64,000 bases of DNA, taken from the NCBI RefSeq assembly GCF_003013475.1, contig NZ_PXZO01000017.1, positions 229,893-293,892 of the forward strand, given 5' to 3'. Under the pieces are notes generated by a model, which saw only the letters and a list, made by a program, of their open reading frames with translations, was not told the origin of the DNA and did no database searches. The DNA is from Brevibacillus porteri (lineage in GTDB: Bacteria > Bacillota > Bacilli > Brevibacillales > Brevibacillaceae). The position numbers and the translations under genes are program-made. This document shows positions 58,151-64,000 of this stretch, one piece after another; position 1 is the stretch's first letter, and each line of letters opens with the position of its first letter.

Positions 58151-59818
58151 TTATTCGATTGATGCCCATTTCCAGTCGATTGCACCTAGACCATCCTGGA
58201 AGATTCCTTTTACCTTGTCATTCTTCACCCATGTATGCGTATAGAAGTAGATCGGCATAATCGGCATTTCGTCCATCATGATTTGTTCGGCTTCACGCAG
58301 AATCGCCTTGCGCTTTTCCGGATCACTCTCTGTGGCTGACTGGTTCAACAGCTCTTTGAACTTCGGATTCTCCCAACGCGTATCGTTGTTTCCTCCGTCC
58401 TTTTCCTTGAACAGCTCCAGGAAGTTGATCGGATCGTTGAAGTCACCCGACCAGCCAAGACGCCCGACCTGGTAGTTGCCCTCGTGCATGGTCTCGAGGT
58501 ACACCTTCCATTCTTGATTTTCCAGCTTCACTTCTGCTCCAAGGTTTTGGCGCCATTGGTCCTGAATCGCTTCTGCAATCTTTTTATGCCCTTCCGACGT
58601 GTTGTAGCTGAGCTTGATCGGCGGCAGTTTAGAGATGCCCAACTCTTTCATTCCTTCTTCTAACAGCTTTTTCGCCGTTTCTTGATCATTGTCTTTGAAA
58701 TAACCGCCTGTATTGAGTCCCATTGTCGGAGGAACTGCTGCCATTGCTGGCTGCTGATTCGCTTGGAGTACGTTGTCGATCAAAATTTGACGGTTAATGC
58801 CGTAGGCAAAAGCTTTACGAATCTTCACGTTATTGAACGGAGGTTTCTCTGTATTGAACTTGTACCAGTAGGTAGCACCAACAGGCTTCACTTGCAGCTT
58901 TCCGCTGTCTTTAAGCGCTGGCATCGCATCTGTTGGCAGCGAGCTTAACGGACTGCCAGCCCAGTCAATCTCGCCATTTTCGAACATGGACAGCTCTGTG
59001 TTTTCATCCTCCACCATCGAGAACTCGATCTTGTCCAGCTTGACGCTATCTTTGTCCCAGTAGTTGTCGTTTTTCACGAGTACCATTTTGCTTTTGTGTT
59101 CCCAAGACTCCATTTTGAATGGACCATTTCCTACGTGTGTTTTGGCTTCTCCAGACCATTTTTCATCTGTCTCGACTACCTTTTTATTTACCGGGAAATA
59201 AGTTTGGAAGGCGGTTAGTTCCAGAAAAAACGGGGTTGGATTCGTCAACTCTACTTGGAGGGTCTTGTCATCCAATGCTTTTACGCCGACATCTTCCAAG
59301 CTGCCAGTCCCTTTGTTGGCCTTCTCCGCATTCTTGATGTAATAGAGCTGGTAGGCATAATTAGACGCTGTCTTCGGATCGAGAGCTCGCTTCCACGCGT
59401 ATTCGAAGTCGTGGGCTGTGACCGGTTCTCCGTTGCTCCACTTGGAGTCTCTCAGCTTGAAGGTGTATGTTTTCATATCACTCGATACTTCAATCTTCTC
59501 AGCTACTGCTTCCTCCGGCTTGCCCGAAGGCCCGATGCGTGTCAGTCCATCAAAAACTGCTTTGACGATGGCAGCAGAAGTCGTGTCTTCCGCAAGTCCA
59601 GGATCACCTGTAGGTGGTTCGGAGTGAAGATTCCAGCGTAAAACTTGTGCTTTTGCTGGTTCTTTAGACGGGGTGGCAGGTGCTGGCTGCGTGCTCGACT
59701 GTCCAGTCTGTGATGCTTGCTCGGCTGGCTTCGCTGCTGGCTGTCCTCCTCCACATCCTGCTAAAGCTAATCCCATGACTGCTAGACTACTCATTACCGC
59801 AAACATACTTTTTTTCAT
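58151..59818 (-). CDS. OppA-type peptide-binding lipoprotein
   Basis: A 555-aa family-5 binding protein: signal and lipobox LAGC, Ala/Pro/Ser-rich linker, then VLRWNLHSEPPTGDPGLAEDTTSAAIVKAVFDGLTRIG and WSNGEPVTAHDFEYAWKRALDP, hallmark segments of oligopeptide receptors. It is the first gene of an operon otherwise encoding a Liv transporter, and no Opp permease or ATPase gene is in the window. It may feed hydroxyproline-containing peptides to an Opp system encoded elsewhere. ATG 59818 has GGGGGTTG eight bases upstream. Driven by the sigma-54 promoter at 59873. Confidence 0.88.
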   Translation of the reverse strand: MKKSMFAVMSSLAVMGLALAGCGGGQPAAKPAEQASQTGQSSTQPAPATPSKEPAKAQVLRWNLHSEPPTGDPGLAEDTTSAAIVKAVFDGLTRIGPSGKPEEAVAEKIEVSSDMKTYTFKLRDSKWSNGEPVTAHDFEYAWKRALDPKTASNYAYQLYYIKNAEKANKGTGSLEDVGVKALDDKTLQVELTNPTPFFLELTAFQTYFPVNKKVVETDEKWSGEAKTHVGNGPFKMESWEHKSKMVLVKNDNYWDKDSVKLDKIEFSMVEDENTELSMFENGEIDWAGSPLSSLPTDAMPALKDSGKLQVKPVGATYWYKFNTEKPPFNNVKIRKAFAYGINRQILIDNVLQANQQPAMAAVPPTMGLNTGGYFKDNDQETAKKLLEEGMKELGISKLPPIKLSYNTSEGHKKIAEAIQDQWRQNLGAEVKLENQEWKVYLETMHEGNYQVGRLGWSGDFNDPINFLELFKEKDGGNNDTRWENPKFKELLNQSATESDPEKRKAILREAEQIMMDEMPIMPIYFYTHTWVKNDKVKGIFQDGLGAIDWKWASIE

Positions 59819-59872
59819 TTGATCAACCCCCATTATTCAGTCGTTATGTCTTGATTTTCAGAATTATCAGAA

Positions 59873-59888
59873 TGCAAGAGGTATGCCA
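59873..59888 (-). promoter_or_regulatory. Sigma-54 promoter of the OppA-like/Liv operon
   Basis: TGGCAT-ACCTC-TTGCA on the minus strand, 55 bp upstream of the OppA-like start codon. Matches the -24/-12 consensus with one change. Confidence 0.85.
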
Positions 59889-59937
59889 AAATGGAAGGCG
59901 GCAGTGACTTCGTTCTAGAGTGAGTTGTTGTAAATTT

Positions 59938-59957
59938 TTTTGTACACTGTATACCTT
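59938..59957. promoter_or_regulatory. Near-palindrome upstream of the transporter promoter
   Basis: TTTGTACACTGTATACCTTG contains GTACAC-T-GTATAC, five of six positions symmetrical. It lies ~50 bp upstream of the -24 element and shares 14 of 15 bases with the palindrome at 32357. A possible activator or repressor site. Confidence 0.35.
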
Positions 59958-59989
59958 GTTGTGTTTCAAAACTTAGACACCGCTATTAG

Positions 59990-60032
59990 ACAAAATAAGC
60001 CTCAGCCCACTTACTCGGCTAAGGCTTTTGTC
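59990..60032 (-). terminator. Rho-independent terminator of the M24 peptidase gene
   Basis: Minus strand AAGCCTTAGCC, 9-base loop, GGCTGAGGCTT, then ATTTTG. A separate transcript from the OppA/Liv operon downstream. Confidence 0.78.
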
Positions 60033-60039
60033 TCTCGAT

Positions 60040-61107
60040 TTACAAAATGATCAATTCGCGCGGTGAATGTGTAAGGACCTCATTGCCACTCTCTGTAACA
60101 ACCAGATCGTCTTCGATACGGACCCCACCAAGCTCTGGGATATAAATCCCCGGCTCCACGGTCAAAATCATGCCTTCTTGGAGAACAGCGGTGCAACGTG
60201 TGGACATAAATGGCTCTTCATGAATATCGAGACCCACTCCATGGCCCATCCCATGCCCAAATCGTTCGCCATAGCCGTGCTCCGTAATGTAGTCCCTTGA
60301 GAAGGCGTCTGCCTCTTTCCCGGTAATACCAGGACGAATGCCTGCAACAGTCCGATTGCGTGCTTCTAAAACGATCTCGTAGATGGCTTTGAGCTGTTCA
60401 TCAGGAGTGCCAATAGCAACCGTTCGGGTAATATCAGAGCGATACCCTTGGTACAATGCACCAAAGTCCAACGTGACCATATCTCCGGCTTCAATCATTT
60501 TTTCACTCGCTACGCCATGAGGAAGTGCGGAACGATAACCAGAAGCAATAATGATGTCAAAAGCAGAACCCGACGCCCCTTCCTTTCGCATGAACATTTC
60601 CAATTCGTTAGACACCGCAAGCTCTGTGATCCCGGGGCGCAAGAAGGACGTAATATGAGAGAATGCCGCATCGGCGATTTGCGCAGCCGTTCGGATGATC
60701 GCCAGTTCTTCCTTTGTCTTAATCATCCGCAATCCCTCAATGACACCTGACGTCGGAATGAATGCTGTTTGGACGGCCTCGCTGTATTTGCGATGCAAGG
60801 CAAACGAGACATTCTCCTCTTCAAAGCCGAGATGGTTGATCCCCATCGCTTCCGCCTGGCGCGCTACTTCACTGTATACGGATTCTTTTGTCGGCAAATA
60901 AACGATCTCAAAGCCTGTTGCTTGTGCTTGCGCTTGGGCTGTGTAACGGAAATCTGTGAAGAGCTTGGCCTGGTCCCTTGAAATGAGGACAACTCCGTAT
61001 GTACCTGTAAAGTTTGTGAGGTATCGGCGGTTTTGTCCATTGGTGATCAAAATCCCGTCGATTCCAAGTGAATCGAATTGCTCACGCAGTCTTGTTACTT
61101 TTTCCAT
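60040..61107 (-). CDS. M24 family Xaa-Pro peptidase
   Basis: A 355-aa metallopeptidase with pita-bread fold. Metal ligands are visible in order: Asp in VTLDFGALYQG, Asp in YRSDITRT, His in HGMGHGVGLDIHE, Glu in LTVEPGIY and Glu in VRIEDDLV. Short Xaa-Pro dipeptidases or aminopeptidases have this length. In this regulon it would release (hydroxy)proline from Xaa-Pro or Xaa-Hyp peptides such as collagen fragments. ATG 61107 with AGAGGG nine bases before it is preferred over longer starts; the longest frame would cross the sigma-54 promoter. Confidence 0.9.
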   Translation of the reverse strand: MEKVTRLREQFDSLGIDGILITNGQNRRYLTNFTGTYGVVLISRDQAKLFTDFRYTAQAQAQATGFEIVYLPTKESVYSEVARQAEAMGINHLGFEEENVSFALHRKYSEAVQTAFIPTSGVIEGLRMIKTKEELAIIRTAAQIADAAFSHITSFLRPGITELAVSNELEMFMRKEGASGSAFDIIIASGYRSALPHGVASEKMIEAGDMVTLDFGALYQGYRSDITRTVAIGTPDEQLKAIYEIVLEARNRTVAGIRPGITGKEADAFSRDYITEHGYGERFGHGMGHGVGLDIHEEPFMSTRCTAVLQEGMILTVEPGIYIPELGGVRIEDDLVVTESGNEVLTHSPRELIIL

Positions 61108-61161
61108 CTCTGTCATCCCTCTTTTGTTTGTCGTGATTAGGATCGTTCTTTGAGAATATTC

Positions 61162-61177
61162 AGCAAGTATTGTGCCA
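61162..61177 (-). promoter_or_regulatory. Sigma-54 promoter of the M24 peptidase gene
   Basis: TGGCAC-AATAC-TTGCT, a full match to the -24/-12 consensus on the minus strand, 55 bp before the start codon. Divergent from the promoter at 61205. Confidence 0.88.
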
Positions 61178-61204
61178 GTCAGGACGATCTCACTCAGTTC
61201 TCCA

Positions 61205-61220
61205 TGGCACGACACTTGCA
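61205..61220 (+). promoter_or_regulatory. Sigma-54 promoter of the dehydrogenase alpha/gamma operon
   Basis: TGGCAC-GACAC-TTGCA, a full consensus match, 35 bp before the first start codon. The divergent pair of sigma-54 promoters is only 27 bp apart. Confidence 0.88.
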
Positions 61221-61254
61221 TTTTCATCAAGCAAGAATGAAAGGAGGCATCATC

Positions 61255-61527
61255 ATGGAATCGCATCCATTGATTATCTGCCGTTGTGAAGAAGTAACTC
61301 TCGCTGAATTGGTAGAGACCGCCCAAACCTATCCATGTACCGCACGCGAGCTGAAACTACGGACCAGAGCCGGAATGGGCTGCTGCGGTGGGAGAACCTG
61401 CCGTACATTGATCGATCAGGTCATTCAGCAAGTAACTGGCCAAGCGCCTTCTCATACTGTATCTCTTGGATACCAACCGCCTATCCGTCCTGTCTCATTT
61501 CAAACGATTGGGGGGCAACGGGCATGA
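61255..61527 (+). CDS. BFD-like [2Fe-2S] protein, dehydrogenase subunit
   Basis: A 90-aa protein with four cysteines arranged as ICRCEEVT and GMGCCGGRTC, the bacterioferritin-associated-ferredoxin-like [2Fe-2S] motif. In other organisms this domain is the C-terminal part of the FAD subunit of hydroxyproline or octopine dehydrogenases; here it is a separate gene. AAGGAGG seven bases before ATG. The next gene starts within its stop (ATGA), so it belongs to a coupled three-gene unit. Confidence 0.85.
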   Translation: MESHPLIICRCEEVTLAELVETAQTYPCTARELKLRTRAGMGCCGGRTCRTLIDQVIQQVTGQAPSHTVSLGYQPPIRPVSFQTIGGQRA

Positions 61528-61859
61528 GCCAACGAATTGATCACCATCCGATCCTCGGTTCACTTGGTGACAGAAAGCAGCTTCCTTTTTATTATAACGG
61601 CTCTGTCTATACGGCTTACGAAGGCGAGACGATTGCGGGAGCCCTATTGGCCGCAGGGGTCCGTACGCTTCGGGTGCATGAGGAAAAGGGAACACCTCGA
61701 GGAATTTACTGCAATATCGGTCACTGCTATGAATGTCGCGTCCATGTAGATGGTGTCCCTACCGTGCGTGCTTGTATGACGCTTGTGCAGGAAGGCATGC
61801 AAGTGAATGCAGGTTCAATCCTTCCTACCCCTTTGAAAAAAGGAGGGCATGGTGCATGA
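61524..61859 (+). CDS. [2Fe-2S] ferredoxin-like gamma subunit of D-hydroxyproline dehydrogenase
   Basis: A 111-aa plant-type [2Fe-2S] protein: C-x4-C-x2-C in GIYCNIGHCYECRVHV and a fourth Cys in TVRACMT, preceded by YNGSVYTAYEGETIAGALLAAGVRTLR, which matches the small subunits of sarcosine oxidase alpha/HcnA-like enzymes. It should pass electrons between the FAD subunits (LhpF in Pseudomonas). Start and stop both overlap neighbouring genes as ATGA. Confidence 0.87.
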   Translation: MSQRIDHHPILGSLGDRKQLPFYYNGSVYTAYEGETIAGALLAAGVRTLRVHEEKGTPRGIYCNIGHCYECRVHVDGVPTVRACMTLVQEGMQVNAGSILPTPLKKGGHGA

Positions 61860-63061
61860 TCGACCTTCTCATCATCGGGGCTGGTCCTGCAGGCTTATCT
61901 GCAGCAATTGCTAGTGCCAGGCAGGGATTGGCTGTTCGTGTAGTCGATGAGTTTTATCGCCCTGGGGGCCGCTTGCTTGGACAGCTTCACGAAGAACCGG
62001 ACGGTGTGTGGTGGAATGGACTGGATGAGGCAGCCCGGCTCACGGAGGAAGCGAAACATCTCGGTGTAGAGCTCTGTTGCGGCGTCTCCGTATTCCATTT
62101 GACGCAATCCCAGAATGGCTGGGTCGTCTCTACGACACAGGGGGAAATGATAGTCCCATTGCTCCTGATCGCAACGGGGGCTTCTGAAGCAGCCGTACCC
62201 GTGCCAGGGTGGACGTTACCTGGCGTGATGTCCATCGGAGCTGCTCAAGTCATGACAAATGTGCAGCGCGTGCGAGTAGGACAACGCGGGGTAGTCATTG
62301 GAATTAATATCTTATCGGTGGCGATATCCCGGGAATTGCAGTTGGCTGGAATTGCGGTGGATCGAATGATTCTCCCATCTAGTACGACTGTCAGTGGCAC
62401 TGCGGGACAACCACAAGCAGTGATGCAATCTTTATTGCGCGTCGCCCATCTTGCCCCTTCTCTGATGATTCGGATGGGGAGCAAAGTAATGGGAAGTTCA
62501 TGGATGCAAAAGCTGGCAGTGTCCCTCTACCCCTCAAACGGGTTTTCTATGTGGGACATCCCGATTCAACTGCGAACAGCAGCACTGGAGATCGTCGGAA
62601 CCTCTCAAGTCGAGGGTGTCCGTATCGCCCGAGTTGCCACCGATGGTTCACCCATAGCTGGAACCGAACAAGTCATTCCAGCTGATTTCGTCTGTATCGC
62701 AGGTGGATTAAGCCCACTCGCCGAATTGGCAGCGATTGCTGGGTGCCCTTTTGCCTATGTTCCCTCTTTGGGCGGGCATGTCCCCTTACACAATGAAAGC
62801 ATGCGAACGCCAGTCCCTGGACTCTATGTTGCCGGCAATATCACGGGAATTGAAAGTGCGAAAGTAGCAATGGCTCAAGGCACGGTCGCTGGACTTTCTA
62901 TCGCAAAAGCTCGGGGGAAGCTGAAGAATGAACAGCCGTTATCGGATGCCATTCAACAAGTGAAATTCATCCGCCAAAACGCAACGATTCAGTTCCATCC
63001 AGACATTGTGGCTGGGCGTGCACTGGTGGGGCAAATGACAGCAGAATGGATCGCGAACTAA
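61856..63061 (+). CDS. FAD/NAD-binding alpha subunit of D-hydroxyproline dehydrogenase
   Basis: A 401-aa pyridine-nucleotide-type flavoprotein: N-terminal LLIIGAGPAGLSAAIASARQGLAVRVVDE, the LIATGASEAAVPVPGWTLPGVMSIGAAQ segment characteristic of HcnB/OoxA/sarcosine oxidase alpha, and late VPGLYVAGNITGIESAKVAMAQG. It lacks the C-terminal BFD [2Fe-2S] domain, which is encoded separately at 61255. Corresponds to LhpE. Last gene of the unit, with a strong terminator following. Confidence 0.88.
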   Translation: MIDLLIIGAGPAGLSAAIASARQGLAVRVVDEFYRPGGRLLGQLHEEPDGVWWNGLDEAARLTEEAKHLGVELCCGVSVFHLTQSQNGWVVSTTQGEMIVPLLLIATGASEAAVPVPGWTLPGVMSIGAAQVMTNVQRVRVGQRGVVIGINILSVAISRELQLAGIAVDRMILPSSTTVSGTAGQPQAVMQSLLRVAHLAPSLMIRMGSKVMGSSWMQKLAVSLYPSNGFSMWDIPIQLRTAALEIVGTSQVEGVRIARVATDGSPIAGTEQVIPADFVCIAGGLSPLAELAAIAGCPFAYVPSLGGHVPLHNESMRTPVPGLYVAGNITGIESAKVAMAQGTVAGLSIAKARGKLKNEQPLSDAIQQVKFIRQNATIQFHPDIVAGRALVGQMTAEWIAN

Positions 63062-63079
63062 TTCATTCCTTCAATAGGA

Positions 63080-63123
63080 AAAGGCAGCCTGTCATTCTTT
63101 CACAGCAGGCTGCCTTTGTTTTT
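63080..63123. terminator. Bidirectional Rho-independent terminator
   Basis: AAAGGCAGCCTG pairs with CAGGCTGCCTTT across a 14-base loop; TTTGTTTTTT follows on the plus strand and CCTTTTCC on the minus strand. It ends the dehydrogenase unit; the stop of the convergent gene lies in the loop. Confidence 0.88.
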
Positions 63124-63919
63124 TCTTTCTGGTTTGTCCCTTGGTAGTTGATGAAGACGGCAACTCTGAATCCACAGTAAGCGTATCGTGTATTTCCTCT
63201 GCCTGTTCACGATAGTGAGCAATAAGCTCAGGATATTCCGCGATTTCTCTCTCTCCTGTCGGAGTGATCGCATACAGCCCTCGTTGCACTCGAGCAAACC
63301 ATCCATAATGATTTTGGATAAGAATCGACGAGGTTTTCTCCCCCGCCCCTTTACTCTTGAGTACTTTAGGCGATAACGGCCCATACTGCTGAAGCAACGT
63401 CGCGATTTGAATGCAGCTCTGCTTGTAGGCCGTCATGAGCTTGGTTTGATAGCTGCCGCCAACATTGTAATCGCCGTATCTTCCCCGCATCTCTTCAATG
63501 ATGCGGTTTCGCTTTTTTTGATTGAATTGCTTGCTTTTTACCCGATCAAACGGTCCCGGTGAAATATTTACTTCCATGACTGCGGGCCCTCTTTTTGGAA
63601 AGGACACGAGAATGAGACCGAGCTCAAGACGTCTAGCCAAGTAGCATATATCTTGCCATTTTTTCGAAAACAATTTGTATTTGGGCTTAGGGATTGCCAT
63701 ATAAACAAAATCGGTATAGCGTTGTCGCTTCGTTGCCTGTATGAGCAACTCCACACTTAGGTTGCGCTTAAACTCAACAATGATCAGTTCCTCGCCTTTG
63801 ATGGCCGTTAAATCGCAATGCTTGACCTCACCAAAAACGTCATATCCTTGTGTGACAAAATAATTCCGAATCGGTTCGTACATGTCAGCTTCATATTTCT
63901 TCTCTGCTTTTGGTTTCAT
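63092..63919 (-). CDS. DUF2161 family PD-(D/E)XK nuclease-like protein
   Basis: A 275-aa protein. The N-terminal half holds a PD-(D/E)XK-like core: FGEVKHCDLTAIKGEELIIVEFKRN (Asp and E-x-K), then an IQATKRQRYTDFVYMAIPKP segment. A C-terminal winged-helix-like part (PLSPKVLKSKGAGEKTSSILIQNHYGWFARVQRGLYAITPTG) and a basic tail (RKKKQRQ) suggest nucleic-acid binding. The family is annotated as putative phosphodiesterase; the function is unknown. ATG 63919 has AAGGGGAG upstream, preferred over the start at 63952. No restriction or toxin partner is visible. Confidence 0.82.
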   Translation of the reverse strand: MKPKAEKKYEADMYEPIRNYFVTQGYDVFGEVKHCDLTAIKGEELIIVEFKRNLSVELLIQATKRQRYTDFVYMAIPKPKYKLFSKKWQDICYLARRLELGLILVSFPKRGPAVMEVNISPGPFDRVKSKQFNQKKRNRIIEEMRGRYGDYNVGGSYQTKLMTAYKQSCIQIATLLQQYGPLSPKVLKSKGAGEKTSSILIQNHYGWFARVQRGLYAITPTGEREIAEYPELIAHYREQAEEIHDTLTVDSELPSSSTTKGQTRKKKQRQPAVKE

Positions 63920-63940
63920 GTGCTCCCCTTCTTTTATAGG

Positions 63941-63968
63941 AAAAAGAGCCAATCCAGTGGATTGACTC
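63941..63968 (-). terminator. Terminator of a transcript entering from the right edge
   Basis: Minus strand GAGTCAATCC, ACT loop, GGATTGGCTC, then TTTTTCC. A gene or RNA operon transcribed leftwards probably ends just beyond base 64000; nothing else is identifiable there. Confidence 0.75.
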
Positions 63969-64000
63969 CTCTCTTCGTTATTCCTTCAAAACTGAATACG

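Noticed and set aside
63980..64000. Start of an rRNA operon at the right edge
   Set aside because: TTCAAAACTGAATACG resembles spacer boxes near rRNA genes of Bacillales, but the sequence ends before it can be tested.

Overview
The window reads as chromosome of a spore-forming member of the Bacillales, most likely Brevibacillus or a close Paenibacillaceae relative. Reasons: a small acid-soluble spore protein (SspH) behind a sigma-G-type promoter, strong AGGAGG/GGGGG ribosome binding sites with many TTG and GTG starts, coproheme decarboxylase HemQ, a YisL-like protein and frequent Rho-independent terminators. The genus is an inference. No tRNA, rRNA, CRISPR array, transposase or prophage is visible.

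Layout. (1) 91-14104, all minus strand: a nine-gene operon of a ROK regulator, a three-part ABC importer, two tandem ~845-aa PIG-L deacetylases (one secreted, one cytoplasmic), an argininosuccinate-lyase-like enzyme, a BadF-type amino-sugar kinase and a small PIG-L deacetylase. It looks like an uncharacterised import-and-dismantling pathway for an N-acetylated amino-sugar conjugate. (2) 14192-14687: two copies of a ~210-bp structured intergenic element in head-to-head orientation; a third copy is at 53237-53448. (3) 15245-21647: a polar amino-acid ABC importer, an IclR regulator, an ornithine cyclodeaminase homologue and an unusual aminotransferase-LysR fusion protein. (4) 21756-27269: single genes: a lipoprotein, an AT-rich serine hydrolase, a NADAR protein, a DUF6463-like membrane protein, an ArsA/Get3 ATPase with a MarR regulator (both preceded by the same palindrome), and sspH. 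(5) 27273-32306: an operon of two DUF2642-like small proteins and three glycosyltransferase polypeptides, one carrying a pyruvyltransferase domain. (6) 32454-38115: an ArAE-type exporter (apparent CTG start), a YcdB/PepSY-like protein, hemQ, nagB and an RpiR-type regulator. (7) 38177-44731: a 2184-aa protein with 21 carboxypeptidase-regulatory-like repeats. (8) 44823-63061: a hydroxyproline regulon.

The hydroxyproline regulon is the best-supported system. One sigma-54 enhancer-binding activator (51238-52938) sits among four near-consensus -24/-12 promoters. They drive (a) D-hydroxyproline dehydrogenase beta subunit, a proline racemase/hydroxyproline epimerase, a DHDPS-family deaminase, alpha-ketoglutarate semialdehyde dehydrogenase and a second epimerase; (b) an OppA-type binding protein plus a complete Liv-type ABC importer; (c) an M24 Xaa-Pro peptidase; and (d) the BFD-like, [2Fe-2S] and FAD subunits of the dehydrogenase. 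Together they would take up hydroxyproline or hydroxyproline peptides and convert 4-hydroxyproline to alpha-ketoglutarate.

Start codons were chosen by ribosome binding site, so many differ from the longest possible reading frame. Family assignments come from motif recognition only; no database search was run.
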